Notes: generated by a model not told the origin, from the sequence alone. A DNA stretch of 64,000 nucleotides from an archaeon (GCA_020057295.1 JAGVGF010000001.1:57468-121467); one strand, 5' to 3'. Counted from the stretch's first letter, positions 16,774-26,476 are shown. A program made the numbers and translations.

Positions 16774-17979
16774 TTATAGCAAATATATTATTACAGGAAC
16801 TATTAGACACGCCATTGATTGTGTTCTCTGTACCTTTACAATTCCTGGTATAAGTCCTATTGCAGTTGATGTTATTAATACTAACAACCCAGTCCATGAC
16901 GTTAATACCAAAACGAGTGTTGTGACGAACGCAATTATACTTATAACTAATATTTTATAATTTACTTTTGAAATAATTCTAGAAAATATTTTTCCAAACC
17001 ATAATGCTAAATATACTGATACTGCTCCTGCTATTAGTGCTGATACTAAAAATATTATTACAACATTCAAGGTGATTTCTGGAATTAATTTCGATATTAC
17101 TATTACTGCACCGTTTCTTGCTTTATTTACTGTATATAATGCTACAAGACTTAGTACAAAACTTGATGTTCCTATACATCCCATTAATATCATAAAACCT
17201 TTATCGCCTAAATCTTTAAAAAATTGTACACTAATAACTGCTGCAATGCTACTACTAAGTCCGGGAAATGTTGAGACTATAAATGCTGAGATGTTTCCTG
17301 CAATCAAACTTAAAAAAGTTTTTTTAACCTCTAATTTAGTATATGTTTCATGATTTTGTTTTGGAATATGATTATTATCATTGATGCTTATTATTAATGT
17401 GGAAATTCCGAACAATCCAGACAATAACGGGAATAATGGATCTTTCATATTAACACTAAATACTGCAAGTCCAAGAACTCCGCTTAATGTAAATACTGTG
17501 ATTGCCCATAATTTTTTATTATCGCGCCATAACATAAATATAACACTAGCTATTAATATTATAACAAAATATTTTTCTAAACCTTCATAAGAATATTTAG
17601 TTATAAGATATAATATCGGAAAAAGTATTATTCCCATTACTAGTCCAAAAAACGATCCTATGGTAAATAATTTAACAGCCATTAATCCATTTCCGTGAAG
17701 TAAATATCTATGTCCTGGAAGTACTCCTAATATAGTATTTTCATCTGGAGCACCTAAGAATATTGATGGAAGAGCATCAAGGAAAGTATGAGTAACACCA
17801 ACAACAATGATATATACTCCTATAATTATTATGTTTAATTGAAATTGTTCGATTATAACCTTACTAATGCTTAATACAATTAATGAGATCATATTAATAT
17901 GAATGCCTGGTGTGATGCCAGAGATTATTCCTGTAAGTATTCCGAAAATTATGGCCATAATTATTTCAATAAGTATCAT
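16774..17979 (-). CDS. TctA-like (DUF112-type) permease
   Basis: The 401-residue protein has about ten membrane helices. Family features include the N-terminal G-I-S-G-I-T-P-G-I-H-x-N loop, F-L-G-A-P-D-E-N, L-P-G-H-R-Y-L-L-H-G-N-G, and in the second half a F-P-G-L-S-S-S loop that mirrors the first. TctA proteins are the large membrane subunit of tripartite tricarboxylate transporters; archaeal members often lack the TctB and binding-protein genes, as here. The substrate is unknown. It starts one base after the end of the OB-fold gene at 17981, so the two are co-transcribed. Confidence 0.85.
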   Translation of the reverse strand: MILIEIIMAIIFGILTGIISGITPGIHINMISLIVLSISKVIIEQFQLNIIIIGVYIIVVGVTHTFLDALPSIFLGAPDENTILGVLPGHRYLLHGNGLMAVKLFTIGSFFGLVMGIILFPILYLITKYSYEGLEKYFVIILIASVIFMLWRDNKKLWAITVFTLSGVLGLAVFSVNMKDPLFPLLSGLFGISTLIISINDNNHIPKQNHETYTKLEVKKTFLSLIAGNISAFIVSTFPGLSSSIAAVISVQFFKDLGDKGFMILMGCIGTSSFVLSLVALYTVNKARNGAVIVISKLIPEITLNVVIIFLVSALIAGAVSVYLALWFGKIFSRIISKVNYKILVISIIAFVTTLVLVLTSWTGLLVLITSTAIGLIPGIVKVQRTQSMACLIVPVIIYLL

Positions 17980-17980
17980 T

Positions 17981-18325
17981 TTATTTCTCTATAGTTACTT
18001 TGTCAGCAATTAATTCTAATTTACCGTTATATTCGTCGATTTTGCCTTCGAATATGGCATTTTTTTCTTTAGAAAGGTTTGTAATGTTACTGAATATCCA
18101 AATATCTATATTACATTTCTGTTCTAATCTTATAGATGTGCCGCTATCATAATATTTCAAACTTTTAATTATTCCTTGCATCTTAACTTTTTGACCAACA
18201 TCTTTTGATGTTAAATCGCTAAAAACTTTTTCTGGAATAAACTCGTAATATGACATTATAATTAGAATAAGTATTCCTATGATTGCCGTGACTAATGCAA
18301 TATCTAATAATTTTTTATCATCCAT
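17981..18325 (-). CDS. Membrane-anchored OB-fold protein
   Basis: The protein has 114 residues, with one N-terminal membrane helix (about 6-27) followed by an OB-fold-like beta barrel. The barrel shows D-V-G-Q-K-V-K-M-Q-G-I-I, a D-I-W-I-F strand and G-K-I-D-E-Y-N-G-K-L-E-L-I-A-D-K-V at the end, the pattern of nucleic-acid-binding OB domains. With the anchor it probably faces the outside. It is co-transcribed with the TctA-like permease. Whether it binds nucleic acid or only uses the fold is unknown. Confidence 0.7.
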   Translation of the reverse strand: MDDKKLLDIALVTAIIGILILIIMSYYEFIPEKVFSDLTSKDVGQKVKMQGIIKSLKYYDSGTSIRLEQKCNIDIWIFSNITNLSKEKNAIFEGKIDEYNGKLELIADKVTIEK

Positions 18326-18477
18326 AGAATTATGCTTATTTTCACGTTAATAAATTCTAACTCACGAATATCGGAATTATAACATTATTCTCATAAAATT
18401 TTCGTTAATCACATAACAAAATATATAAATCGATATGTTTTACTACTATATAGTATATACTTGTTAGGGGTATTTTT

Positions 18478-19776
18478 ATGCGTTATAACGAAGATATGCA
18501 GAGATTACGGTCTGATTCTAGGTATGTTGCTGCAAGCAAAGTATATCGGAGTATAGTTGAATTGTCTCCACCCGATATGGAATTGCTACATTTTTTATAT
18601 ACAACTAATGCTAATGATATGAGAGAGCATATTAATTCGTTTATTAGTAGTGTTAATTTTAATTCTAAAAATTTACGTTCGCATAATCCACAAGCTCCAA
18701 CAATATTATCTGATATGCGTGTTCTTATAGATAACGATCCAGATTTTAAGGCGTTAGACAAATATTTTACTCCAAAAATTAATTGCAGTGAAAGTATTGA
18801 TTCATTAGTAAATGATATTGAATCAAATGTTGGTGTGAATATTCGCAACAAATTTGGCCAATACTCGCAATATATTGTTAAAGCTGCAGCATTAGCAATG
18901 CATCATCAACTAACACGTAAATGTGGTATTTCAATATTAGGACATTGGGTTGGCACTGCAGGAATAATATACTTCTTACAAGAAAAAGGACATATACCTA
19001 AAAATCATAACGAATTTTTTAGAGTGGCTGTAGCATTCTTACACGATTTCAAAGAAGATCTATCCGGAATAGTAATTAATTCATCAACAGGAAAACCTTA
19101 CGGACTGTATAACACAGAAGGTTTAGGCAATGATTTCTTACCACAAGATAATACGTTAACTAAAAGTGTTAACACATTAACAAATCTATATAGTGAAATA
19201 GCAAAATATGCTTATACTGTTGTTGATAAACAAGGCAAAGCATTCACCAAATCAGTATTTAATGAATTTTTAATAGCTTATATGAAAGAAGATCCAAACA
19301 AAGATTCTCCTATGTATAAAATACATAAAAATCTACATCAATTAATAAATTCTAAAAATTATGGTAATTTGACCGGTGAAAAATTACTTAATGCAATAAC
19401 ATGGGATTCATATGATTATTACGTTAATAGCATATGGCGTAAAAGCATTAAGAGTAAAGATGATACGCCTATAATTGTAAAATTTGGTGATCAAAGTTAT
19501 AATTTCATGGGTAAAGAAACTTTAGGAGATAAGGATATAGAACAAAATTTATTAAAGTTATGGATGTGGGCATCTAGCGTTTATGCAAGTGCAATTAACC
19601 TTCCACACACAAATAATTTTGTTGAAGAATTATTAGAGGATGCGTTATGCTATACAGAGCATTATATTACGAAAGATTTCATGAAAACAGAAGCTAGCAT
19701 ACCGTTTTATACCGCAGGATTCATGAAAATTAAAAAACTAGCGCCAATAATATATTCCGATAGACAGATTCAGTAA
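18478..19776 (+). CDS. HD-domain protein with RelA/SpoT-hydrolase-like motifs
   Basis: The gene encodes 432 residues from ATG 18478, behind GGGGT and a TATA box near 18420-18430. In the middle, H-H-Q-L-T (about 142), G-H-W-V-G-T-A-G-I and V-A-F-L-H-D-F-K-E-D-L (about 190-200) follow the order H...HD...ED of RelA/SpoT-type HD phosphohydrolases, whose motif is L-L-H-D-x-x-E-D. No synthetase or ACT domain is visible, and the rest is not recognised. Function could be hydrolysis of a nucleotide alarmone, which is inference from a short motif. Its stop lies one base from the stop of the convergent truncated helicase. Confidence 0.5.
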   Translation: MRYNEDMQRLRSDSRYVAASKVYRSIVELSPPDMELLHFLYTTNANDMREHINSFISSVNFNSKNLRSHNPQAPTILSDMRVLIDNDPDFKALDKYFTPKINCSESIDSLVNDIESNVGVNIRNKFGQYSQYIVKAAALAMHHQLTRKCGISILGHWVGTAGIIYFLQEKGHIPKNHNEFFRVAVAFLHDFKEDLSGIVINSSTGKPYGLYNTEGLGNDFLPQDNTLTKSVNTLTNLYSEIAKYAYTVVDKQGKAFTKSVFNEFLIAYMKEDPNKDSPMYKIHKNLHQLINSKNYGNLTGEKLLNAITWDSYDYYVNSIWRKSIKSKDDTPIIVKFGDQSYNFMGKETLGDKDIEQNLLKLWMWASSVYASAINLPHTNNFVEELLEDALCYTEHYITKDFMKTEASIPFYTAGFMKIKKLAPIIYSDRQIQ

Positions 19777-19777
19777 A

Positions 19778-20434
19778 TTAGTAAAATTCAATACTATTAT
19801 CTAAATAAATGCCTTTCTTTAATTGTACAGGTCTCCAATCATCTAATATTAAATCCGCATCAAGCCATTCTGCAAGTTCCGACGGATTACCTATAGTTGC
19901 ACTTAAACCAATGATTTGCAAGTTTTTTAATACTCTACGTAATATTGTTATTAATATTTCGAGTGTCGGTCCTCTGCTAGAATCGTTTAGTAAGTGTATT
20001 TCATCAATAATTACGACCTTGATTTTTTTTAACCACGGAGTTTTATGTCTAATTAATGAATCAAATTTTTCACTTGTAGTAATTATAAGGTCATACTTGT
20101 CGAGATATGAATCGTCACTATCGATATCTCCTGAGGTTATTGCGGTTTTGAACGCGTGTGTTCTCTTGAAATGTTCATATTTTTCTGATGCCAAAGCTTT
20201 TAATGGAACGACATATACACATTTTCCCTTATCATGAAATATTGCATTCATTATAGCAAGTTCAGCAACAAGTGTTTTACCTGATGCTGTGGGAGTGCAT
20301 ATTAGTAAATTTTTATCCTGAAATATTCCTGCATCTATCGCTTTAAACTGTGCAGGCCTAAATGTCTTTATACGAGGTTCTAGCTTCGCGTAAATGTTTG
20401 CAGGAATTTTATTTTTATATTTTGAAATTTCCAT
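19778..20434 (-). CDS. Hel308/Ski2-like helicase, first RecA domain only
   Basis: The product has 218 residues. It carries the Q-like motif F-R-P-A-Q, Walker A T-P-T-A-S-G-K-T, Walker B I-I-D-E-I-H and motif III L-S-A-T-I-G-N, all typical of Hel308. It ends just after the W-R-P-V-x-L-K-K-G-I-Y segment. A full Hel308 has about 700 residues with a second RecA domain, winged helix and ratchet. Those parts are absent here. The stop lies one base from the end of the convergent HD gene. Either it is a split gene whose second half lies elsewhere, or a remnant cut by rearrangement. It begins 50 bases downstream of argS. Confidence 0.8.
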   Translation of the reverse strand: MEISKYKNKIPANIYAKLEPRIKTFRPAQFKAIDAGIFQDKNLLICTPTASGKTLVAELAIMNAIFHDKGKCVYVVPLKALASEKYEHFKRTHAFKTAITSGDIDSDDSYLDKYDLIITTSEKFDSLIRHKTPWLKKIKVVIIDEIHLLNDSSRGPTLEILITILRRVLKNLQIIGLSATIGNPSELAEWLDADLILDDWRPVQLKKGIYLDNSIEFY

Positions 20435-20483
20435 ATTGAATAAAAAACACCATATATTGTTTTTATGTATTATCTAAATATAT

Positions 20484-22235
20484 TTACATTTCCTCAATTT
20501 CTTGGATATTTAATAAATTTAATCCGATTTTTAGAACAATCTGAACATTATATATTAGATAAAGTCTGGATTTCATAATATTTTTTTCAGATGTTAGTAT
20601 AGGATTCGCATGATAAAATTCGTTGAATTTCTGTGATAATTCTAGTAAATAATGTGCAACACTTGAAGGTTTAAAATTTTTGGCAGCGTCATCAACACTA
20701 TTTGAAAATTTATCTAATATTTTAACTAATTCGAATTCATTACTCTCTTTTAATAAAGATATATCTACATTTTTAAAATATTCGTCTAAGTTGTTTATTG
20801 ATTCTTTTTCAGTAAATTTTTTGAATACACTATTTATACGAGCATAACTATATTCTATATAAGGTCCCGTCTCTCCATCAAAACTTAAAGATTCTTTAGG
20901 ATTATATACAAAATTTTTTAATGGATCAAACTTTAAGAAGAAAAATCTTACGGCAGCTAAAGCAATTATATCAGACCTAAGATGTAATTCCTCATCAGAT
21001 AAATTATCATATCTTTTACGTAATTCTTCAATACACATATTTTTAACTTCTAATAATAAATTATCGGTATCGATTACATTGCCTTCTCTTGATTTCATCT
21101 TACCTTCGGGAAGTTCAACCATTCCATAGGAGAAGTGATAACATTTATCTCCAAAATTCCAGTTCAATTTTTTAAAAATTTCAAACAATACTTTGAAATG
21201 ATGTTCTTGCTCATTACCAACAACATACACCATTTCATCAAACTTGTAATCTTCATAACGCTTCTTAGCCATATAAATATCTTGAGTGATGTATACTGAA
21301 GTACCGTTAGCTCTCAATAAGACTTTCTTTCCTAGATTTTTTGATTCCAAATTAGCAATTATTGAACCAGTATCATCTCTCTCGAATAATTCTTTGTTTA
21401 AACCATCGACTATTATATCTTTGCCATGAAGATATGTTTCACTTTCGAAATATTCTTTATCAATATTGAATCCTAAACTGCTGTATGTTTCTCTAAAACC
21501 TTTTAATGCCCAACTATTCATTTTAGCCCATAACGCTCTAACTTCAGAATCATTATTTTCCCACTTGACTAACATATCTTGAACTTCATGCTCGATTGCT
21601 GGATTGTCTTTTTCTAATTGGTTATATTTAACATAATAATCTCCAACAAAATGATCAGATTTTGTATGTGTAATCTCTGGAGTGTCATTTAAACCAAATT
21701 TTTGATATGCAAGCATTGACTTGCATATGTGTACTCCACGATCATTAATTACATTAACGATGTATGGACTTTTGCCAACAAATTTTAATATGTTGTATAT
21801 ACTTTGACCTAGAAGCATATTTCTTAAATGACCAAGATGCAATGGTTTATTAGTATTAGGACCTGGCGATTCTATCAATACAATACTTTTATCATATTTT
21901 CCTGCACAATAAGTGTATTTTTCCGTACTAATTTTATGTAAAATATTTTTAATATATACTTCTTTATTGACATAAAAATTTAAATAAGGTCCTACGTTGT
22001 TTATCAATTCAAAATGTTTATGATCTTCTTTAATATTTATTTGGGTTAATTTATCTTTTAATTCTAAAGCAATATTATGTGGACTTTTCTTTAATTCTTT
22101 AGCAATAATAAAACAAGGTAGCGCATAATCTCCTAGTTTAGAATCTGGAGGAATTTCTATAACGCTAAGAATTTTATCCTTTGACACACCAGTTTCTTTA
22201 TGTACTAATTCAATTATCAAATTTTTGAAATTCAT
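20484..22235 (-). CDS. argS: Arginyl-tRNA synthetase
   Basis: The 583-residue protein is full length. It has an N-terminal Add1-like domain, the class I signature S-P-G-P-N-T-N-K-P-L-H-L-G-H (HIGH motif at 133-136) and the K-M-K-S-R form of KMSKS in P-E-G-K-M-K-S-R-E-G-N. The DALR anticodon-binding domain at the C-terminus contains S-Y-A-R-I. It charges tRNA-Arg with arginine in the cytoplasm. The gene is divergent from 22317, and both start regions contain TATA-like boxes in the 81-base gap. Confidence 0.96.
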   Translation of the reverse strand: MNFKNLIIELVHKETGVSKDKILSVIEIPPDSKLGDYALPCFIIAKELKKSPHNIALELKDKLTQINIKEDHKHFELINNVGPYLNFYVNKEVYIKNILHKISTEKYTYCAGKYDKSIVLIESPGPNTNKPLHLGHLRNMLLGQSIYNILKFVGKSPYIVNVINDRGVHICKSMLAYQKFGLNDTPEITHTKSDHFVGDYYVKYNQLEKDNPAIEHEVQDMLVKWENNDSEVRALWAKMNSWALKGFRETYSSLGFNIDKEYFESETYLHGKDIIVDGLNKELFERDDTGSIIANLESKNLGKKVLLRANGTSVYITQDIYMAKKRYEDYKFDEMVYVVGNEQEHHFKVLFEIFKKLNWNFGDKCYHFSYGMVELPEGKMKSREGNVIDTDNLLLEVKNMCIEELRKRYDNLSDEELHLRSDIIALAAVRFFFLKFDPLKNFVYNPKESLSFDGETGPYIEYSYARINSVFKKFTEKESINNLDEYFKNVDISLLKESNEFELVKILDKFSNSVDDAAKNFKPSSVAHYLLELSQKFNEFYHANPILTSEKNIMKSRLYLIYNVQIVLKIGLNLLNIQEIEEM

Positions 22236-22316
22236 ACTCTACATATTAATACTTCGTATATAAATTTTGTCCTTGAACCAAAAATTTTAAATACTATCAC
22301 TTAATCCAAAACCCTA

Positions 22317-22727
22317 ATGAATTATAAACACTACAAACAACATATACATCACTGGATTAGTTTTCCATTCATATGGATGATGATTGTTCCTGTATTAATA
22401 TTGGATGTTACAATTGAGATATATCATAGAATATGTTTTGTGTTATACGATTTGCCTTATGTTAATAGAAGTGCTTACATAAAATTAGATAGATACAAAT
22501 TACCTTATTTATCATGGGGTGATAAACTTAACTGTTTATATTGTGAATACGTTAACGGATTCTTTCATTATTCCGTAGCTATTGCTGGAGAAACAGAAAA
22601 ATATTGGTGTGGTATAAAACATCAGAATGTTGAAGGTTTTAATCATCCGGAACACCATAAAGAATTCTTAGAATATAATGATAAAGAATCATTTGAAAAA
22701 CATTGTAAAATGCAGAAAAAGAAATAG
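22317..22727 (+). CDS. Conserved hypothetical protein with N-terminal membrane helix and Cys motifs
   Basis: The protein has 136 residues, with one membrane helix at about 17-35. It continues R-I-C-F-x-L-Y-D-L-P-Y-V-x-R-S-x-Y-I-x-x-D-R, then L-N-C-L-Y-C-E-Y-V-N-G-F and E-K-Y-W-C-G-I-K-H. This motif series belongs to a conserved but uncharacterised family that I recognise from bacteria, including small-genome bacteria. The three later cysteines with the adjacent His may bind metal. A TATA box about 26 bases upstream suggests a leaderless transcript. Confidence 0.75.
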   Translation: MNYKHYKQHIHHWISFPFIWMMIVPVLILDVTIEIYHRICFVLYDLPYVNRSAYIKLDRYKLPYLSWGDKLNCLYCEYVNGFFHYSVAIAGETEKYWCGIKHQNVEGFNHPEHHKEFLEYNDKESFEKHCKMQKKK

Positions 22728-22788
22728 ATATATAGACAAAATTATTTAGAAAAATAAAAACTCTAAAAAATAAAATATTTTAGAAACC

Positions 22789-23175
22789 TTATTCTTTCTT
22801 TTCTTCAGTTGCTTCCTTAATTAATGATTCAGCACCATACTTTAGAACTTTAAGGTTTAATTGCGTTGTTTTATTGTATATAGTATTTCCAGCGACTGTT
22901 CTTCTAAGTCTCATACCTTTACGATTATAATTATTTCCTATGCCTCTAGTTGTTAATATAGCCTTTCTCATTATACCATTAACATCTTTTCTCATTGGAA
23001 ATCCACAATAATCTGAACCGCCAGCTATTTCAAATTCGTAACCGTTCATTTCTAATAATTCTCCATGAATCTTTTCACCAAGCTTCTTACCGTAAAATGC
23101 TGATGCTTGATCTTCTTTTAATTCTTTCTTTATACTTTTTCCAGACTTATCTGCAATATTTATTTTCAAATCCAT
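22789..23175 (-). CDS. rps6e: Small ribosomal subunit protein S6e
   Basis: The product has 128 residues, the archaeal S6e length. Family motifs are present: K-I-H-G-E-L-L-E-M-N-G-Y, then F-E-I-A-G-G-S-D-x-C-G-F-P-M-R and the G-M-R-L-R-R-T-V-A-G-N-T-I segment. It is a small-subunit protein. An A+T-rich flank with a hairpin (ACAAAAC/GTTTTGT, 23301-23320) lies between this gene and the DUF1858 gene upstream. Confidence 0.96.
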   Translation of the reverse strand: MDLKINIADKSGKSIKKELKEDQASAFYGKKLGEKIHGELLEMNGYEFEIAGGSDYCGFPMRKDVNGIMRKAILTTRGIGNNYNRKGMRLRRTVAGNTIYNKTTQLNLKVLKYGAESLIKEATEEKKE

Positions 23176-23345
23176 TTTATCCTCCCAGAGTAATGTATAT
23201 CAAGAAAGTGTATTAGAATAATACTAATAACTTCCAGAGGCATACATCCTCAGTTGTTATGATTGTAGGAACAAAAGTGTATTTATAAAGATTGTGCTTA
23301 ACAAAACAAAGTAGTTTTGTGCGAATGGAAGAATATCATTGTATC

Positions 23346-23672
23346 TTATTTACTATTCTGTTTTATTAACTCGTTTAAATCATCAACTATCTTCGTTATC
23401 TCTTCATCTTCCATACCGTGTCCCATAAATCCTTCTTCTAATGTTTCAAACATTGCAGCACCGCAACCCACACAATGAACTCCATAATCCATTATTGCAG
23501 GAACTAAATCAGGATGTTCATCAACAACATCAGCTATAAGCATACCTTTACTTATAAGTTTACTAGAAGGTTTTCTATCACGATCTTGTGTGGAAGTATT
23601 ATCTATATTTACAGACTCAAAATCGTTACTAGCATTTTCATCGTTTAATTCAATATTATATCCTTTATCCAT
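23346..23672 (-). CDS. DUF1858-domain protein
   Basis: The protein has 108 residues. The N-terminal 35 residues are acidic and disordered. Residues 38-105 form a DUF1858 domain: I-S-K-G-M-L-I-A-D-V-V-D-E-H-P-D-L-V-P-A-I-M-x-Y-G, then H-C-V-G-C-G and a TLEEG helix. The C-x2-C pair is the hallmark of this ScdA-N/hybrid-cluster-associated family and suggests redox or metal chemistry. The stand-alone form is common. It lies downstream of the reductase gene on the same strand with a 38-base gap, so an operon is possible. Confidence 0.85.
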   Translation of the reverse strand: MDKGYNIELNDENASNDFESVNIDNTSTQDRDRKPSSKLISKGMLIADVVDEHPDLVPAIMDYGVHCVGCGAAMFETLEEGFMGHGMEDEEITKIVDDLNELIKQNSK

Positions 23673-23710
23673 ATTATCAGTTTATATCAAGGTATTATAT
23701 ATTTTATGTA

Positions 23711-24799
23711 TTATTTAGAAATTTTATTCTTAAAAATGTCAAATCCTAACTTCCATAATTTTGCTTCTTTCATTAATAATTGTACAATAAATTTGCTAGG
23801 AAAATCTCTATCATGCTCGCTTAATACTTTACTATTGGTTTTTTTCTCAAATATTTCTATTAATTCATTTGCCTGTTTCTCATTCATATGATTCATTAAT
23901 TCACGCATTTTAAGACTGATCCATAAATCCTTACCAAGTTTTTCATTAAACTTTTTAGTATACATATCTTTATTTTCAGCAAGATAATTTCCAGATAATA
24001 ATCCGTAAATTATTCCTCCATATGTTGTGGCCTTAACTTGTGTTGCTGCATCTCCAATTACGAATATATCTTCTTTGTTTTTTCTTAATTGTTGTTTAGG
24101 ATTATACAATGGAATAATTCCTGATTGGTCCTGCAAAATTTTACTTCCACCCAAAATTTTTTTATAATCATTAAGCAATTTTTGATTTCTTATACCAATA
24201 ACTCCTACTCGTGCAATTTTATCATCTTCTGGCACTATCCATGAGAATTCTCCAAGATTCAATCTAATTTCAGTAACACCTGGTTCAAGATTTGGAAATT
24301 TGCATCTTGCTTGCCATCCCCAAATAAATTTTCTATCTCCATAAATGCCTGCACTTCTAGCAACTGGACTTCTAGGACCATCAGCTCCAACAATCATATC
24401 CGTATTATACTTCGATTTATTTGTTTTAATAACATATTTGTCATCTTGTTTTTTATATCCTAAAAATTTTTCATCAAGATGAATATTAGCTCCAGAATCC
24501 ACAGCCTTACTGTATAGATATTGATCAAACCCTGCTCTATCAAGAACCATATTAACTTTTTTTAAGTCGATATATATAGCTTTTTTGTTTGGTGCAACAA
24601 TTTTAAATCTCTCTATTTTGCTAATGATTAAATCTTTCGGAATTTTTATGATGCTCTTAACGCTATCGGTCAGTATTCCTGTACAAGCAACAGGTTTTCC
24701 TATGACTTTATGTTCTTCAAATAAGTGTACATCATTCTTTTTGGCGGCAAGACTAGAATAGAATGATCCTGCCGGTCCTGCTCCAATAACACTTATCAT
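23711..24799 (-). CDS. Geranylgeranyl reductase-family FAD protein
   Basis: The protein has 362 residues. It carries the N-terminal dinucleotide fold I-G-A-G-P-A-G-S, the P-V-A-C-T-G-I segment, D-G-P-R-S-P-V-A-R and a second FAD motif, V-I-G-D-A-A-x-Q-V-K-x-T-T-Y-G-G-I-I-Y-G. This arrangement matches archaeal geranylgeranyl reductases, which saturate the isoprenoid chains of ether lipids using FAD. The P-V-A-C-T-G cysteine and the late Y-G-G-I motif are typical. Its substrate could also be another polyprenyl compound. Confidence 0.88.
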   Translation of the reverse strand: MISVIGAGPAGSFYSSLAAKKNDVHLFEEHKVIGKPVACTGILTDSVKSIIKIPKDLIISKIERFKIVAPNKKAIYIDLKKVNMVLDRAGFDQYLYSKAVDSGANIHLDEKFLGYKKQDDKYVIKTNKSKYNTDMIVGADGPRSPVARSAGIYGDRKFIWGWQARCKFPNLEPGVTEIRLNLGEFSWIVPEDDKIARVGVIGIRNQKLLNDYKKILGGSKILQDQSGIIPLYNPKQQLRKNKEDIFVIGDAATQVKATTYGGIIYGLLSGNYLAENKDMYTKKFNEKLGKDLWISLKMRELMNHMNEKQANELIEIFEKKTNSKVLSEHDRDFPSKFIVQLLMKEAKLWKLGFDIFKNKISK

Positions 24800-24885
24800 T
24801 TTATAGTCAAGTTTTATAGTATTATAAATTTTATTAAAGACAAAATACTACAAACCTTTATAAAAACATTTACCATTCTTAATGT

Positions 24886-25857
24886 ATGAATTTTCAAGAT
24901 TTACAAAGTGTAGAGAAATCATCATTTTACTTAGATCAAGCATTCAAAAAATCTAAGAAACAAGGTGAAATTGTATTCCCTAGAACTTCTGGAGATCAAC
25001 TTAGTAGAATGATTAGAACTGAATCAGAAAAACTCAGAATATTCAATGATACATTAACATCATACATGGACAATATTGTTAAAAAATTTCCTAATATTGA
25101 CAGTCTTCCAGAATTCTATAACGAATTATTAAGATTAACAATTGATTATGATATGCTTAAAAAATCATTAGGAGCATTATCATGGATTAGCAACAAGATT
25201 GATCAATTATCTAAAATATATTCCAAGAATTTAAAGAGTTGTATTAACAAACCTGATGTTAACAAGTTAATGAATGAATATTATGGTAGAACTAGCTCTT
25301 TAATGAAACAGATTGATAAAAATTTACGTTATATAGAAGAATCTCGTAAGATAATGAAAAATTATCCTACATTAAAGACAGATTTGTTTACTGTAGCAAT
25401 TACAGGATTTCCAAACATTGGTAAAAGCACATTATTATCTAAACTTACTCCTGCAAAACCTGAAATAAGAGATTATGCATTTACAACAAAACAGTTGAAT
25501 CAAGGATATGCAAATTATGGTTTACGAAAGGTACAATTCGTTGACACACCAGGAGTCCTAGATAGGTCTAAAATGAACAATATAGAGTTACAGGCTCATC
25601 TAGTACTAAAGTATCAAGTTCATCTAATAATCTACGTTATAGACCTAACAGAGCCCTATCCGATAAAGGTTCAGGAAGAATTATTGAAAAAATTAAAAGA
25701 ATTAGACAAGCCTATGATAATCTATTTAAGCAAGACAGACATAATTGATTCTAAAATATATATGAAGGCTAAAAGAAAATATAAAGCAGTAATTAGCATA
25801 GAAGAAGTAAATAAGAAAATAGAAAAAGCCATTAAAGAACACTATTTTGAAAGTTAA
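24886..25857 (+). CDS. NOG1-type GTPase
   Basis: The protein has 323 residues. An N-terminal helical domain (1-165) of the NOG1 type contains a conserved S-R-K-I-M-K-N-Y-P-T-L-K segment. The GTPase domain follows with G1 G-F-P-N-I-G-K-S-T, G2 F-T-T-K, G3 D-T-P-G and G4 S-K-T-D (in place of NKxD). NOG1 proteins assist large ribosomal subunit assembly. The location beside rpl10e fits this. A TATA box about 26 bases before the ATG suggests a leaderless transcript. Confidence 0.9.
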   Translation: MNFQDLQSVEKSSFYLDQAFKKSKKQGEIVFPRTSGDQLSRMIRTESEKLRIFNDTLTSYMDNIVKKFPNIDSLPEFYNELLRLTIDYDMLKKSLGALSWISNKIDQLSKIYSKNLKSCINKPDVNKLMNEYYGRTSSLMKQIDKNLRYIEESRKIMKNYPTLKTDLFTVAITGFPNIGKSTLLSKLTPAKPEIRDYAFTTKQLNQGYANYGLRKVQFVDTPGVLDRSKMNNIELQAHLVLKYQVHLIIYVIDLTEPYPIKVQEELLKKLKELDKPMIIYLSKTDIIDSKIYMKAKRKYKAVISIEEVNKKIEKAIKEHYFES

Positions 25858-25866
25858 AAAATAAAA

Positions 25867-26391
25867 TTAATTTTTTGTCTCGATTATTTGACACTTGCAA
25901 GGCAACTTATTTTTGCATCTAATTAATGCTTCCTTTGCAATTGGTAAATTCTTTTTATCAACATTTACAACAAATAATACATCGTTCTTCTTAACCTGAG
26001 CTGCAAGTCCAACAACTTTACCATAAGAACCAGCCATACCAGTACTCATACGGTCTGCTCCTGCACCAGATGCTAAAACGTTTTCTCGAAGCATGTGATG
26101 TGGATGCTTTCTTAATTGTAAAAAGTATTCAGTCTTACCAGCTTTAGTTTCTAAAACTTTATTTCCTGATTGTCTTGAAGATTCTAAAGCATTATGTCTT
26201 ATCTGTAATTCTTTCTTAGAAATAAGTGTTAAAGTATATTCAAATTTCTTATTAGGATTACCCATAATATATCTTACAACCTTACTATGTGGTGCTGCTC
26301 TAATAAAATTTTTAGCACGATACTTAGACTTTCTAGTATACGGTCTCTTTAAAACTTGATTATATGCTGAACCCTTTCTTAACTTTGCCAT
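25867..26391 (-). CDS. rpl10e: Large ribosomal subunit protein L10e (uL16)
   Basis: The product has 174 residues, the archaeal length. Recognisable segments are the N-terminal A-K-L-R-K-G-S-A-Y with P-Y-T-R-K-S, the L-R-K-H-P-H-H-M-L-R-E-N loop and the A-G-A-D-R-M-S-T-G-M segment; the last two belong to uL16 near the peptidyl-transferase centre. It is convergent with the NOG1-type GTPase, 9 bases apart. Confidence 0.95.
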   Translation of the reverse strand: MAKLRKGSAYNQVLKRPYTRKSKYRAKNFIRAAPHSKVVRYIMGNPNKKFEYTLTLISKKELQIRHNALESSRQSGNKVLETKAGKTEYFLQLRKHPHHMLRENVLASGAGADRMSTGMAGSYGKVVGLAAQVKKNDVLFVVNVDKKNLPIAKEALIRCKNKLPCKCQIIETKN

Positions 26392-26476
26392 TGTAAATAC
26401 CTCAAAATATTAGACGATTTATATGATACTAGAAAAAACGATTTATTTATAAAGCTTGCTTTTTTTCTAACATTAT

